A stretch of 51,562 nucleotides of DNA from Magnetococcales bacterium. GTDB taxonomy: Bacteria > Pseudomonadota > Magnetococcia > Magnetococcales > DC0425bin3. The translations under genes and the position numbers were made by a program. Of this stretch, positions 30,888-40,011 are shown piece after piece. The stretch spans positions 1-51,562 of the forward strand of contig JADGCJ010000011.1 in assembly GCA_015229045.1 (NCBI GenBank), written 5' to 3'. The notes beneath the pieces were generated by a model. It made no database searches. It had not been told where the DNA came from and saw nothing but the letters and a program-made list of their open reading frames with translations. How positions within the stretch are numbered: position 1 is the stretch's first letter; every line of letters starts with the position of its first letter.

Positions 30888-32821
30888 ACGGATTGGTCCG
30901 GTTTCTGTGCCGGATACTGCCCGGGGGGTTGTTTGGACGCCTCATGGTCGTATTGGCGGGAGGGATGACGCTCGCTCTGCTGGCCAGTGCGGCCATCCAT
31001 TTCTACGATCGGGGCCAGGCCCTCTATACCGCGGGCAGCCTGCAAACGGCACAGCGCATCGCCGATGTCATCCAGCTCCTGGACCCCATGTCCGATGCCG
31101 AACGCCGTCGCGTGGCCGCTGTGTTGAAAACTCCTTTGCAAACGATTCAGTTCAGTCAAAAGGAGCCGGTTGGCACAGGGTCGGAGGGTATCAACCAGCA
31201 ATCGGCCTTTGTCCAGGCATTGCTGGAACGCTACCTGAGTGGTCGTTGGTGGATCCGGGTGACCACTGTAGCCACCGCGACCGACCAGGACTCTCCGCCA
31301 CCCGCCAAAGAGGGCAGCAGTACGACGATAACCTCGGATGCCCTCTCCACCCCCCCGGCGTCAGGACATGGCGCTGCCGGTTCCGGTTCCGCTTCGAGTA
31401 AACCCCCCGGTCATCCTTCTCCCGGCACCTATCCCCCTCCCGGGGCGTCGCCTCCCGGCACTCATCTTTCCGCGATGACTGGCCCGGGATCGGGTAATTA
31501 TCTCTCCGCGATGACAGGCCTGGGGTTTGGTCCTGGCGTCTATCCACCCGGTATGCCCGGCATGGGGCCGGGGTTCGGCTCTGCAAACTATCCACCCGGT
31601 ACACCAGGATTGGCTCCTGGCTATGGAATCTATGCGCCGGGGATGCCCGGATCGGGTGCTGGTGCCGGTGGCTATCTGCCGGGGGGGCAGGGTCAGGGGT
31701 CCGGCTATGGTGGCGGCAAGCCGGGGATACCGGCCATGGGTCAGCTCTCCTGTCCGGAGCCGCCCGGCAATGTCGGCAACGCCGTGCCACTCTCTCTGGT
31801 ATCGATCCCGCTGGATGAAAAGTCGCAATCCCTGCTGCCCCGAGGAACATCGTTTCGTATTCGGGTACGTTTTCAGGATGGCACCTGGGCGGTGTTTCAC
31901 AATCGGTTGCCCGAGGAGATTTTTGACTGGCCGAAGCAGTTGCTGTTGCCGTTGTCGATCCTTTTGGCTGGCCTGATTTTCATCTCATTGTTGGCAGTGC
32001 GCCTGGCTACCCGGCCCCTGACCCTGTTGGCCGAGGCCGCCGATGCCTTGGGTCGGGACATTCGCAACCCGCCCCTGGCCGAGGTTGGATCCCGGGAGTT
32101 GCGGCAGGCGGCGCATGCCTTCAATACCATGCAGGGGCGCTTGTTGCGCTATGTTCAGGAGCGAACCCAGCTCCTGGCTGCTCTCTCCCATGACCTCAAA
32201 ACCCCCATCACCCGCATGCGTCTCCGCACAGAGATGATGGACGATGGACAGATCAAGGAAAAAACCCTGCACGATCTGGAAGAGATGGAGGAGATGGCCG
32301 CGTCGGCATTGGCCTTCATTCGTGGCATGGAGGGGAGCGAAACGTCGCAGATGGTCGATATTCTGGCCATGTTGGAGACCATTCAGGCCGAACAGGAAGA
32401 GATGGGGCGCGAGGTCACGGTCTCCAGCGAACCATTGCCTCCGGTATCGGTCAAGCCAAAAAGCCTGAAGCGTTGTCTGGACAACCTTGTCGTCAACGCA
32501 GTTGTTTATGGCCAGAAGGCTCGCTTGCGGGCCGTGCTTGTCGGCAATGCCCTGCGTATCACAATTGCCGATGAGGGACCGGGTATCCCCGAGGCTGATC
32601 TTGGTCGGGTTTTTGAGCCTTTTGTACGTTTGGAGGGGTCGCGCAACCGGCGTTCGGGTGGTACCGGCCTGGGGCTTTCGATTGCTCGCAACATTGCCCG
32701 GGCGCATGGTGGGGAGTTAGTCTTGAAAAATGGTGACGAGCGGGGATTGTTGGCCATTTTGACCCTGCCCATTCATTCAACAAAGGGCAAAGATCGTCCA
32801 AAAGCGCAGAATTTTTCATGA
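30884..32821 (+). CDS. Sensor histidine kinase with long Pro/Gly-rich periplasmic insert
   Basis: This 645-residue membrane sensor is the partner of the upstream OmpR-type regulator. It has a first membrane helix (about 15-38), a periplasmic domain (about 39-345), a second helix (about 347-370), HAMP (about 370-425), HisKA with the phosphorylated His in LLAALSHDLKTPITRMR (about 430-446), and HATPase with NLVVNAVVYG, DEGPGIPEADLGRVFEPF and GGTGLGLSIAR. All catalytic boxes are intact and the layout matches EnvZ-like kinases. The unusual part is residues about 138-292. This periplasmic stretch of about 150 residues is made almost only of Pro, Gly, Ser, Ala and Tyr, in loose repeats such as GMPG and YPPG. 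It should be unfolded and could bind a wall or surface polymer. Similar kinases lack it, so it looks like a late expansion. The 3' end overlaps the convergent peptidase gene by six bases. Confidence 0.94.
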   Translation: MNGLVRFLCRILPGGLFGRLMVVLAGGMTLALLASAAIHFYDRGQALYTAGSLQTAQRIADVIQLLDPMSDAERRRVAAVLKTPLQTIQFSQKEPVGTGSEGINQQSAFVQALLERYLSGRWWIRVTTVATATDQDSPPPAKEGSSTTITSDALSTPPASGHGAAGSGSASSKPPGHPSPGTYPPPGASPPGTHLSAMTGPGSGNYLSAMTGLGFGPGVYPPGMPGMGPGFGSANYPPGTPGLAPGYGIYAPGMPGSGAGAGGYLPGGQGQGSGYGGGKPGIPAMGQLSCPEPPGNVGNAVPLSLVSIPLDEKSQSLLPRGTSFRIRVRFQDGTWAVFHNRLPEEIFDWPKQLLLPLSILLAGLIFISLLAVRLATRPLTLLAEAADALGRDIRNPPLAEVGSRELRQAAHAFNTMQGRLLRYVQERTQLLAALSHDLKTPITRMRLRTEMMDDGQIKEKTLHDLEEMEEMAASALAFIRGMEGSETSQMVDILAMLETIQAEQEEMGREVTVSSEPLPPVSVKPKSLKRCLDNLVVNAVVYGQKARLRAVLVGNALRITIADEGPGIPEADLGRVFEPFVRLEGSRNRRSGGTGLGLSIARNIARAHGGELVLKNGDERGLLAILTLPIHSTKGKDRPKAQNFS

Positions 32822-33658
32822 CACGACAACATCGTCAACATCGAGATGCAGCAGAGAAATGACACAGTCATACTGTTGGGAGACCACAGCCATCTCGATA
32901 GTCTCGGTATTTGAAAACCAGGTTCCTCTCGGCAGGAACTTCCCCTCCCTGGGATAAGTGACGGATCCTGGAAAGGCGGCAAGAGATGTTGGCGGAATCT
33001 CGACGGGAGAGCGGTCGTTGCGCAGAGAGCGTGCGAACCTGCGTGCCCCCCGACTGGCCTCCGACCAGAGGACAAGGCCACCACGCGAGACAACGAGCAG
33101 GGCACGTCGGGTCGTATAACGCAGCCATTGCCGGATCATGGCCTGGAGCGAGACACCATAGCGGTCGGCGCACAGGGAGAGTGTGGCAAGGTCGGCGAAT
33201 TCGGCGGGAGCGACCTGGCGCTGAAAATCGGCCATGGGCATGAGAAAATGGGCAGAAAAGAGATCGGCTTCCCGTTCCAGACGAAAATTGCTCCTGGAGG
33301 CTGGAAACTGTTCCCGATCCACGCACTGAAAACCCTGTTTGTGGCTGTGGCGGTGCATGAGATAGTGGCCAAACTCGTGCCCCAGGGTGAAGCGTATGCG
33401 TCGCCGGGAACCTGCGTTGCTGTTGAAGAAGATTGCCCACCCTTTGCGTCGCTGCGGATCCGGCGTCAGGATGGCATCGAGATCGCGCAGAGGTTGGCCA
33501 TGGATCAAGGTGAGAGGGTCGTCCGGAAACAGCCTGGTTGACAACAAAGGGGCTGTTTCAACCACACTGACCGGGTAGCGTTCGAGGCCAAAAGCCTGGT
33601 CCAGTACCTGATTGATCCATCCTGACCACGCCAAAGGTCCACGAAGGGTATCCTTCAT
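32816..33658 (-). CDS. ImmA/IrrE-family metallo-endopeptidase
   Basis: This 280-residue protein has the zinc-protease signature HEFGHYLMHRH at about residues 108-118, with the third ligand region EREADLFSAHFLMP about 30 residues further (the E-x-x-AD-x-FA pattern of DUF955). Such proteases often cleave repressors, as ImmA does in Bacillus mobile elements and IrrE/PprI does in Deinococcus. No XRE domain precedes the protease domain and no XRE gene is adjacent. The nearest repressor gene (28792) is about 4 kb away, so any pairing is speculation. The ATG at 33658 is preferred because GGAG lies six bases before it. ATG codons at 33670 and 33724 are also in frame. Confidence 0.87.
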   Translation of the reverse strand: MKDTLRGPLAWSGWINQVLDQAFGLERYPVSVVETAPLLSTRLFPDDPLTLIHGQPLRDLDAILTPDPQRRKGWAIFFNSNAGSRRRIRFTLGHEFGHYLMHRHSHKQGFQCVDREQFPASRSNFRLEREADLFSAHFLMPMADFQRQVAPAEFADLATLSLCADRYGVSLQAMIRQWLRYTTRRALLVVSRGGLVLWSEASRGARRFARSLRNDRSPVEIPPTSLAAFPGSVTYPREGKFLPRGTWFSNTETIEMAVVSQQYDCVISLLHLDVDDVVVS

Positions 33659-33767
33659 GTTCCGCTCCATACATCGATCGTATCGGGGATACGTCGTCTG
33701 GTCCTGTCCGGCAGATGCTGGCATTGGAGTGGATGTTGTGCGGACGAAAGGGGGTTACACCACGGAA

Positions 33768-34931
33768 TCACACGTTTTTGCTCCAACCGTAGGCCACGGC
33801 GAGAGATTGTCGCGTTCCGGCCACGTCGTGGACACGCAGGATGTGGGCACCGGATAGCGCACCCAGGGCTGCCAGAAGTTGGCTGCCCGGATCCCGGGCC
33901 GGAGGCCTCTCCTCTCCTGTGAGTACGCCAACAATCTGTTTACGCGAAACCCCCAGCAACAGGGGAACACCAAGGCCGTGGAAAACGCGTAAACGACGTA
34001 TCAGCTCCAGGTTATGAGGGGTGGTTTTGCCAAACCCGATGCCCGGGTCGACGATCAAGCGATCCAACCCGATGCCGTGTTTCTGGCAAAAATGGATCCT
34101 CTGTTCAAGAAAAGCATAAACATCGGCAACGACATGTCGATAGCCTGGATTGCGCTGCATGGTGGATGGCAAACCTTGCATGTGCATGAGAACGATGGGA
34201 TGTGTCGCGTTGGCCAACACATGCACGGCATCAGGATCTCCCCTGAGGGCGGTGACATCGTTGATCATGGCGGCACCAGCCTCGATGGCCGCCGCCATGA
34301 CAGCCGCTTTCGAGGTATCCACCGAAATGGGCACATTGACCGACTTGACCAAAGCCTGGATCACTGGAATGACGCGCCGCAACTCCTCGGCTTCGGCAAC
34401 GGGTTCGGCCCCGGGACGGGTCGATTCCCCGCCGACGTCGAGGATCTGGGCGCCGGCATGCGCCATGGCGACACCATGTGCCACAGCCGCCTCCAGATCA
34501 GGATAACGACCACCGTCAGAAAAAGAGTCCGGCGTCGCGTTGATCACCCCCATGATCAGGGGGCGCGAACAATCCAGAATTCGATATCCACCACAATTCC
34601 AACGCAAAACAGGCCGACACTGGGCGTGGGCCGCCAACGCGGTACGCAACGCCACAGCCACGGACTGGGCTTCCGTTGTTGCCAACTGCTGGATCCACGC
34701 ATCCAGCTCTCCACGCAGCAAACGCCCCACGGCATGGCAGACATCGGTGTCGATCTGCACCGACATTTTCGGATGCAGATGAGAACTCCATACCTCCGGC
34801 CACCCCGGCAGGCGCACCGACCACGGGCAGTCCGGATCGGTCATGTCGAAGGGTGGATCCGGAAAAGGGGTTCCTGGATTTCCAGCCGGTCCATGGCCGG
34901 CCAATGGTTCCAGGAGAGCGTACAGCGTCAT
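33768..34931 (-). CDS. folP: Dihydropteroate synthase, with N-terminal extension
   Basis: This folate-pathway enzyme joins pterin pyrophosphate with 4-aminobenzoate. It is the sulfonamide target. The TIM-barrel part begins at about residue 113, with the signature [17 protein letters not shown] (about 125-141). [42 protein letters not shown] and [10 protein letters not shown] follow. The protein has 387 residues, about 110 more than the usual 270-280. The extra N-terminal part ([25 protein letters not shown]...) resembles the N-terminal region of long FolP proteins from other alphaproteobacteria and has no known activity. The ATG overlaps the ftsH stop codon by four bases (ATGA), so it is translationally coupled to ftsH. 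That ftsH-folP order is widespread. Confidence 0.94.
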   Translation of the reverse strand: MTLYALLEPLAGHGPAGNPGTPFPDPPFDMTDPDCPWSVRLPGWPEVWSSHLHPKMSVQIDTDVCHAVGRLLRGELDAWIQQLATTEAQSVAVALRTALAAHAQCRPVLRWNCGGYRILDCSRPLIMGVINATPDSFSDGGRYPDLEAAVAHGVAMAHAGAQILDVGGESTRPGAEPVAEAEELRRVIPVIQALVKSVNVPISVDTSKAAVMAAAIEAGAAMINDVTALRGDPDAVHVLANATHPIVLMHMQGLPSTMQRNPGYRHVVADVYAFLEQRIHFCQKHGIGLDRLIVDPGIGFGKTTPHNLELIRRLRVFHGLGVPLLLGVSRKQIVGVLTGEERPPARDPGSQLLAALGALSGAHILRVHDVAGTRQSLAVAYGWSKNV

Positions 34932-37078
34932 GTTTTGTCACGAGGCTTTGTGTCGACAGCCGGTTTGTCGGGACCGATCGCCTCCGGCTCTTCGTCGGTC
35001 GGTTCACGGGTCGCCGCATCGCTCTTTGGGCTCTTTTTGCGTGTTTTCGGACCCGCAGGCCTGGCAACCTCCTCAGACGCAGCAGTCTCTTCGATGGCGG
35101 CGTGCCGGGGTTCTTTCGAAGGGGATGCCTCCCCATCGTCTGGAGTCGCACCCCTGGAAGAGCTCTTCACAGTGTCAGGCGGTGTCTGTTCCTGGTCGTC
35201 GGAGGAGTCTTCGGTGTCGGTGGCAGGGGAAGAAGCCTCCGGATCCCCCTTTTTCGGCTTTGGAGGTTTTTTCTTCATTTTTTCCAGGGGTTCGCCACGT
35301 ACCAGCCGGGCCACTTCATCCGCCACCAGGGTTTCCCGTTCCAGCAGTGCCTCGGCCATGGCATGAAGAATGTCGACATGTTCGAGCAGGATATCCTTGG
35401 CGCGGTTGTAATTTTCATCGATGATGCGGCGCACCTCTTCGTCAATGGCCTGGGCTGTGAGATCGGAAACGTTTTTGTGCTGGGTAATCTCTCGTCCCAG
35501 AAAAATCTCCTGCTCCTCCTCTCCCAGGGTCAGAGGTCCGAGGCGGGGGCTCATGCCGTAGGTGCAGACCATCTTGCGCGCAATATCCGTGGCGCGCATG
35601 ATGTCGTTGCCGGCCCCGGTGGTCAGTTCGTTCAAAACCATCTCTTCGGCAAGGCGCCCGCCCATCAACACGGCAATGCGATCTTCCAACTGCTGCTTGG
35701 AGTAGGTGTGTCGATCTTCGGTGGGCAGCTGCATGGTCAAACCCAGGGCGCGTCCACGAGGAATGATGGTCACCTTGTGGACCGGGTCGGTATCCGGAAT
35801 CATGGCGGCGATGATGGCATGGCCGCTTTCGTGGTAGGCGGTGCTGCGGCGCTCCCGATCCGAGATGATGGCCGATGCACGCGGTTTGCCCATCAGCACC
35901 TTGTCTTTGGCCGTCTCAAAATCCTCCATGTCGACCACTTTTTTGTCGGTTCGCGCCGCACCAAGGGCCGCTTCGTTGACCAGATTGGCCAGATCGGCTC
36001 CGGAAAAACCGGGAGTACCCCGGGCGATCACCTCCGGATCCACGGATTCCGCCACGGGTACCTTGGCCATGTGAACATTGAGGATTTGGGTGCGACCCCG
36101 TATATCCGGGTTGGGAACGGTGACCTGGCGATCGAAACGGCCCGGGCGCAGCAAGGCCGGATCGAGGACATCGGGGCGGTTGGTGGCCGCCACGAGGATC
36201 ACCCCTTCGGTCGATTCAAAGCCATCCATCTCCACGAGCAGTTGGTTCAGGGTTTGTTCGCGTTCGTCGTGTCCTCCGCCCAGACCGGCGCCCCGATGCC
36301 GACCTACGGCGTCAATTTCATCGATGAATATGATGCAGGGGGCATTTTTCTTGCCCTGCTCGAACATGTCCCGCACCCTGGCAGCGCCGACACCGACAAA
36401 CATTTCCACAAAATCGGAGCCTGACAGGTTGAAAAACGGCACATTGGCCTCGCCGGCAATGGCGCGGGCCAGGAGGGTCTTGCCTGTTCCCGGTGGCCCG
36501 ATCAACAGGACTCCTTTGGGAATCTTACCGCCAAGGCGCTGAAATTTCTGCGGATTTTTTAAAAATTCAATGATTTCTTCCAACTCTTCCTTGGCCTCGT
36601 CGATGCCTGCCACATCGGCGAAGGTCACCTTGTTTTGTTTGTCCGACATCATCTTGGCTTTGGATTTGCCAAACGACATGGCTCCCCGTCCGCCCCCCGA
36701 CTGCATCTGGCGCATGAAAAAGATCCACACGCCGATCAGGAGCAGCATGGGGAACCACGAAATGAGAATCGTCAGCAGGATGGGCGTCTCATCCGGCGGC
36801 TTGGAGGTGATGGCGACATTCTTGTCCCGCAGCCTGCGGATCAAATCCGGGTCTTCCGGGGTATAGGTCGCGAAAAACCCCCCATCGTTGAAGACCCCCA
36901 TCAGGTTTTGCCCCTGAATCGTCACCTCCGTGACACGTCCCTGATCCAGGTGGGTGAGAAAATCGGAGTATGGAATATGGTGGTCGCGGCTCTTGGGTTG
37001 ATTGAACAGATTGAACAGGATGATCAACAGCAAGCCGATAACCAGCCAAAGAGAGAGACTTTTGTAAAACCCGTTCAA
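34928..37078 (-). CDS. ftsH: ATP-dependent zinc metalloprotease FtsH
   Basis: This membrane-bound AAA+ protease degrades damaged membrane proteins and regulators. The product has two membrane helices (about 8-25 and 103-123). The AAA domain follows, with Walker A GPPGTGKT, Walker [17 protein letters not shown] and the SRH region [19 protein letters not shown]. The M41 protease domain has the HEXXH zinc site in [11 protein letters not shown]. At 716 residues it is about 75 longer than typical. The last 110 residues are low complexity (Lys, Pro, Glu, Asp, Ser), so the tail is extended. The start is probably TTG at 37078, with AGGAGG five bases upstream; an in-frame ATG at 37117 has no such site. 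Gene order tilS-ftsH is conserved in alphaproteobacteria, but here a nuclease/transposase-like gene lies between. Confidence 0.97.
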   Translation of the reverse strand: MNGFYKSLSLWLVIGLLLIILFNLFNQPKSRDHHIPYSDFLTHLDQGRVTEVTIQGQNLMGVFNDGGFFATYTPEDPDLIRRLRDKNVAITSKPPDETPILLTILISWFPMLLLIGVWIFFMRQMQSGGGRGAMSFGKSKAKMMSDKQNKVTFADVAGIDEAKEELEEIIEFLKNPQKFQRLGGKIPKGVLLIGPPGTGKTLLARAIAGEANVPFFNLSGSDFVEMFVGVGAARVRDMFEQGKKNAPCIIFIDEIDAVGRHRGAGLGGGHDEREQTLNQLLVEMDGFESTEGVILVAATNRPDVLDPALLRPGRFDRQVTVPNPDIRGRTQILNVHMAKVPVAESVDPEVIARGTPGFSGADLANLVNEAALGAARTDKKVVDMEDFETAKDKVLMGKPRASAIISDRERRSTAYHESGHAIIAAMIPDTDPVHKVTIIPRGRALGLTMQLPTEDRHTYSKQQLEDRIAVLMGGRLAEEMVLNELTTGAGNDIMRATDIARKMVCTYGMSPRLGPLTLGEEEQEIFLGREITQHKNVSDLTAQAIDEEVRRIIDENYNRAKDILLEHVDILHAMAEALLERETLVADEVARLVRGEPLEKMKKKPPKPKKGDPEASSPATDTEDSSDDQEQTPPDTVKSSSRGATPDDGEASPSKEPRHAAIEETAASEEVARPAGPKTRKKSPKSDAATREPTDEEPEAIGPDKPAVDTKPRDKT

Positions 37079-37275
37079 AAAAACCTCCTGGTTGCCAATG
37101 TTTGGCCGAACATGCACGAAAGGGCGCCCCGACCAACCTCACACGACCCACCCGGCCAGGATAGGTATCACCCTGAAAAAGTTCAATGGTTCCTTTTCCG
37201 CAGAGCGGCTCTCCCGCTACCGGATGCGCTGCCGCAACCCAGGGGGCAGTGCTGTTGACCTGGAAAAACAGGGCC

Positions 37276-38247
37276 TCATCCCGACGACCGGAAGATGGCC
37301 GACAACGACTCGGCGTCGAGGATTTTTTCACTCCAAAGGCGCAGAGTGACCGGATCGGCGGCAAACAGCCGGTCATGAACCCACTCCGGCACCGGGCCAA
37401 AACGGTGTTGCAACAACCGCAGCAGAATGGCAACGGTCTCCTGTCTGCCTTCCTGTCTGCCTTCCTGTCTGCCTTCCTGTCTGCCTTCCTGTCTGCCCTC
37501 TTCTCTACCCCGCTCTCTGCCGTTTTTTTCACCCTGCTCTCTGGCATGAATGATCGATTCACGCTGGAGATAGATGAACGTCTCCCTCCGTTCCTGGTCA
37601 TCCAGCTCTTCCGGGGTCAGACCGGCCTTGTTGGCGAGGGCAAAGGCCTTGGCGATGGCAGGTTCATCGGCCAGCGTCCTGGGAACGACCTGCATATCAC
37701 CGGCGTGTTTCAGGAAATAAAACCATTTCTCCACAACGCCTTCGAGATGCTCTTCGTCTTTGGTAAATTTGGGCAATTCGGCAAAGACCAGTTCCAGGTC
37801 ATCCAGGGCAATATCGGCACTGGCGGCGGCGCGCAGCATGAAATGGTTGGTGGTCTCCGGCAGCGTGGGGAACATGATGAAATCGGTGACGGTAATGGCG
37901 ACGACATTGGTCAGCAGTCTGTAGTGATTGCCCTTCTGGATTTGTCCGGCGTAGGTTTTGCAGGCGTTGTAGAGAACTCTCTTCTCAAACCCGGCCACAT
38001 TGAGAACCTGCATCTCGATGATGTAGTCCCGACGGCTTTGATCCCGCACCCGGACATCCAGATAGGTATCCTTCATCCCCTTGATTTTCGGCGCCAGATA
38101 GGGATCGAGGATGGTCACCTCGGTGATCAGGTTGGGAGAGTCAAGGGCCAGGATGGCATTGAGAAAACTGAGCAAAATATCGCGGCTCTCTTCGGAGCCG
38201 AAGATTTTCTTGAAGGCAAAGTCGGTTTTTGGATCCAGGAAGCGCAT
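37276..38247 (-). CDS. Rpn-family PD-(D/E)XK nuclease / putative transposase
   Basis: This 323-residue protein begins MRFLDPKTDFAFKKIFGSEES, followed by LLSFLNAIL and YLDVRVRDQSRRDYIIEMQV. This is the pattern of the PD-(D/E)XK family transposases/Rpn recombination-promoting nucleases: the active-site Asp is in LDVRVRD and the E-x-Q pair in IIEMQ. Rpn proteins cut DNA and stimulate RecA-independent recombination. Residues about 237-275 are a charged linker with five GRQE units. They are encoded by a 12-bp tandem repeat at 37440-37500, which probably varies in copy number. The gene lies between tilS and ftsH on the same strand, where these two are normally adjacent, so it is likely an insertion into a conserved operon. 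Confidence 0.85.
   Translation of the reverse strand: MRFLDPKTDFAFKKIFGSEESRDILLSFLNAILALDSPNLITEVTILDPYLAPKIKGMKDTYLDVRVRDQSRRDYIIEMQVLNVAGFEKRVLYNACKTYAGQIQKGNHYRLLTNVVAITVTDFIMFPTLPETTNHFMLRAAASADIALDDLELVFAELPKFTKDEEHLEGVVEKWFYFLKHAGDMQVVPRTLADEPAIAKAFALANKAGLTPEELDDQERRETFIYLQRESIIHAREQGEKNGRERGREEGRQEGRQEGRQEGRQEGRQETVAILLRLLQHRFGPVPEWVHDRLFAADPVTLRLWSEKILDAESLSAIFRSSG
37440..37500 (+). repeat. 12-bp tandem repeat within the Rpn-family gene
   Basis: Five copies of a 12-bp unit (TTCCTGTCTGCC on the plus strand) encode repeated Gly-Arg-Gln-Glu in the charged linker of the nuclease. The length is a multiple of three, so copy-number change keeps the frame. It is coding sequence, not a CRISPR array. 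Confidence 0.9.
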
Positions 38248-38284
38248 GGACGGAGCGTGGCACTTTCCAGAAAAAAAATCAACA

Positions 38285-39310
38285 TCAAAGGATGAGGTTC
38301 CCGGGCAGGTGTTTTTTTAAAATCAGGCGGTCGTCAACACGCTGGATTGTCATGCCACGCATGCGCATGTTCCACGTCGCCCGGTTTGTCTGCATGTGGC
38401 GAAACAACCCTGCCATGGCGCGGGCACCGGGCGGAAAGGGGTCGCCGGTCAGTGCGGCATGACAATGGACCACAGCCCGACGCATGATCTCGGTCGGCAG
38501 GGAGGCAAGCTGATCGTGGGCAAGGGTCATGACTCCCGCTTCCGGGGATTGAATATCCAGATCGTGGCGCACCCGTTGCCAGATCCATTCCAGGGCGACA
38601 TCTGCGGATTGCATGCGGTCAGCCGTGGCAGCCAGGCGGGGAACAGGATCATCGTCCGGATTGACCGCCTGCAGACAGGGCAGAAGCTGATGACGCAGAC
38701 GACTGCGCAATCGGCGTCGATCGCCATTGCCGGGGTCATCCCTCCAGGGGAGATCGTGGGTCTGCAACCACTGGCGCAGCCTCTCTCGACGAAAAGAGAG
38801 CAGTGGTCTCACCAACAGAATGTCGGACTCCGTGCCTGGTTCCAGGGGACGTATCGGCTCCATGGCCCCCAATCCCCGCACACCACTGCCGCGCAAGATC
38901 CTCTCCAGAAAAGTTTCGGCCTGATCATCCTGTTGATGGCCGGTCAACAGAGCAGTGGCCCCGGTATGGCGGGCAACTCGTGCCAAAAAGGCATAACGGG
39001 CCTGGCGCGCACGTTGCGCAAGATTGCCCACGGCGTGCGGTTCCTGCCAACGCTCGACGTGGGTTGTCAGGTGCAGAAGGGCTGCCTGGGTGGTGACAAA
39101 ATGGGCATCGTCGGCAGATGTGTCGCGCAGGGCGTGGTCAAAGTGGGCCACGACACAAGGGTGCCGCTGTACAAGACCCGAGCGCACCAAGCCGTGGAGC
39201 AACGCCATGGAGTCCGCTCCTCCTGACACCGCCACCACCAAACCCGTGCCGGGGGAGAGCAGGGAGGTGACCGCGCACCGAAAGCGGGTGATGAAAGGGT
39301 CGCACGTCAC
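38285..39310 (-). CDS. tilS: tRNA(Ile)-lysidine synthase TilS
   Basis: This enzyme uses ATP and lysine to turn C34 of one isoleucine tRNA into lysidine, so that the tRNA reads AUA codons. The 341-residue product begins with the PP-loop motif VVAVSGGADSMALLHGL (about residues 23-39), followed by CVVAHFDHALRD and the HQQDDQAETFLERILRGSGVRGL block (about 123-145), typical of TilS. The C-terminal region is the shorter, less conserved part. The GTG at 39310 overlaps the queC stop codon by four bases (GTGA). The open frame continues further upstream into queC but without similarity. The gene is essential in most bacteria. Confidence 0.93.
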   Translation of the reverse strand: MTCDPFITRFRCAVTSLLSPGTGLVVAVSGGADSMALLHGLVRSGLVQRHPCVVAHFDHALRDTSADDAHFVTTQAALLHLTTHVERWQEPHAVGNLAQRARQARYAFLARVARHTGATALLTGHQQDDQAETFLERILRGSGVRGLGAMEPIRPLEPGTESDILLVRPLLSFRRERLRQWLQTHDLPWRDDPGNGDRRRLRSRLRHQLLPCLQAVNPDDDPVPRLAATADRMQSADVALEWIWQRVRHDLDIQSPEAGVMTLAHDQLASLPTEIMRRAVVHCHAALTGDPFPPGARAMAGLFRHMQTNRATWNMRMRGMTIQRVDDRLILKKHLPGNLIL

Positions 39311-40011
39311 GACTTGGCAGAAGCAGGAAGATCCTGGTAGGGAGCCGGGTCCGCCATGCCGATCTCCCGGAATGCCGCCAGGCGCAGACGACACGCATCG
39401 CACAAGCGGCATCCATGTCCTGCCGGGTCAGGATCATAGCAGGTGCGCGTGACGGAAAAATCCACCCCCAGATCCAAACCTTGCCGGATGATGGCCACCT
39501 TGGACAGATGCAACAAGGGGGTGTGGATGCGAAAGGTCTGTCCGTTGACCCCCTCCCGGGTGGCCAGATTGGCCAGACGCTCGAAGGCGGCAATGAAGGC
39601 CGGACGGCAATCCGGATAGCCGGAATAGTCGACGGCATTGACACCGATGAACAGATCATGGGCACCCAGGGTTTCGGCCCACCCCAGGGCCAACGCAAGA
39701 AAAATGGTATTCCGGGCCGGGACGTAGGTATTGGGAATGCCAGCGGAGATCCCCTCTTTGGGCACGACCAGCTCCCTGGATGTCAAGGCCGAACCACCCA
39801 TGGCCGCCAGATCGACATCGAGGATCAAATGATGCTGCACCGGCTGTCGCGCTGCCACGCTCCTGGCGGCGGCGACTTCGGCCGTATGGCGTTGACCGTA
39901 ACGCAGGGTGAGGGCGAAAAGATCGAAGCCACCCTTTCTGGCCACGGCAAGACAGGTAGCCGAATCAAGCCCTCCGGAGAGCAGGACGACCGCTTTTCTT
40001 GAGGAGTTCAT
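39307..40011 (-). CDS. queC: 7-cyano-7-deazaguanine synthase QueC
   Basis: This enzyme makes preQ0, the precursor of queuosine in tRNA, from 7-carboxy-7-deazaguanine with ATP and ammonia. The 234-residue protein matches the family. The PP-loop is AVVLLSGGLDSATCLAVA (about 7-24), followed by LTLRYGQRHTAEVAAA. The C-terminal zinc site has four Cys in CYDPDPAGHGCRLCDACRLR (about 191-210). The ATG shares one base with the cpoB stop codon (TAATG), and tilS begins in its own stop codon, so the three are tightly coupled. Other queuosine genes (queD, queE, queF) are not in the window. The insertion of queC between cpoB and tilS differs from the common alphaproteobacterial order. Confidence 0.96.
   Translation of the reverse strand: MNSSRKAVVLLSGGLDSATCLAVARKGGFDLFALTLRYGQRHTAEVAAARSVAARQPVQHHLILDVDLAAMGGSALTSRELVVPKEGISAGIPNTYVPARNTIFLALALGWAETLGAHDLFIGVNAVDYSGYPDCRPAFIAAFERLANLATREGVNGQTFRIHTPLLHLSKVAIIRQGLDLGVDFSVTRTCYDPDPAGHGCRLCDACRLRLAAFREIGMADPAPYQDLPASAKS

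Noticed and set aside
28792..33658. ImmA/repressor pair of a mobile element
   Set aside because: The S24-type repressor and the ImmA/IrrE-type protease are separated by a two-component system and lie on opposite strands, so there is no operon evidence for a joint circuit.
34676..36424. 582-residue open frame on the plus strand
   Set aside because: Antisense to folP and ftsH, both certain genes. The translation has no recognisable domain.
37440..37500. Short regular repeats that could suggest a CRISPR array
   Set aside because: The 12-bp units are directly adjacent without spacers and encode GRQE in a nuclease linker. No cas gene lies nearby.
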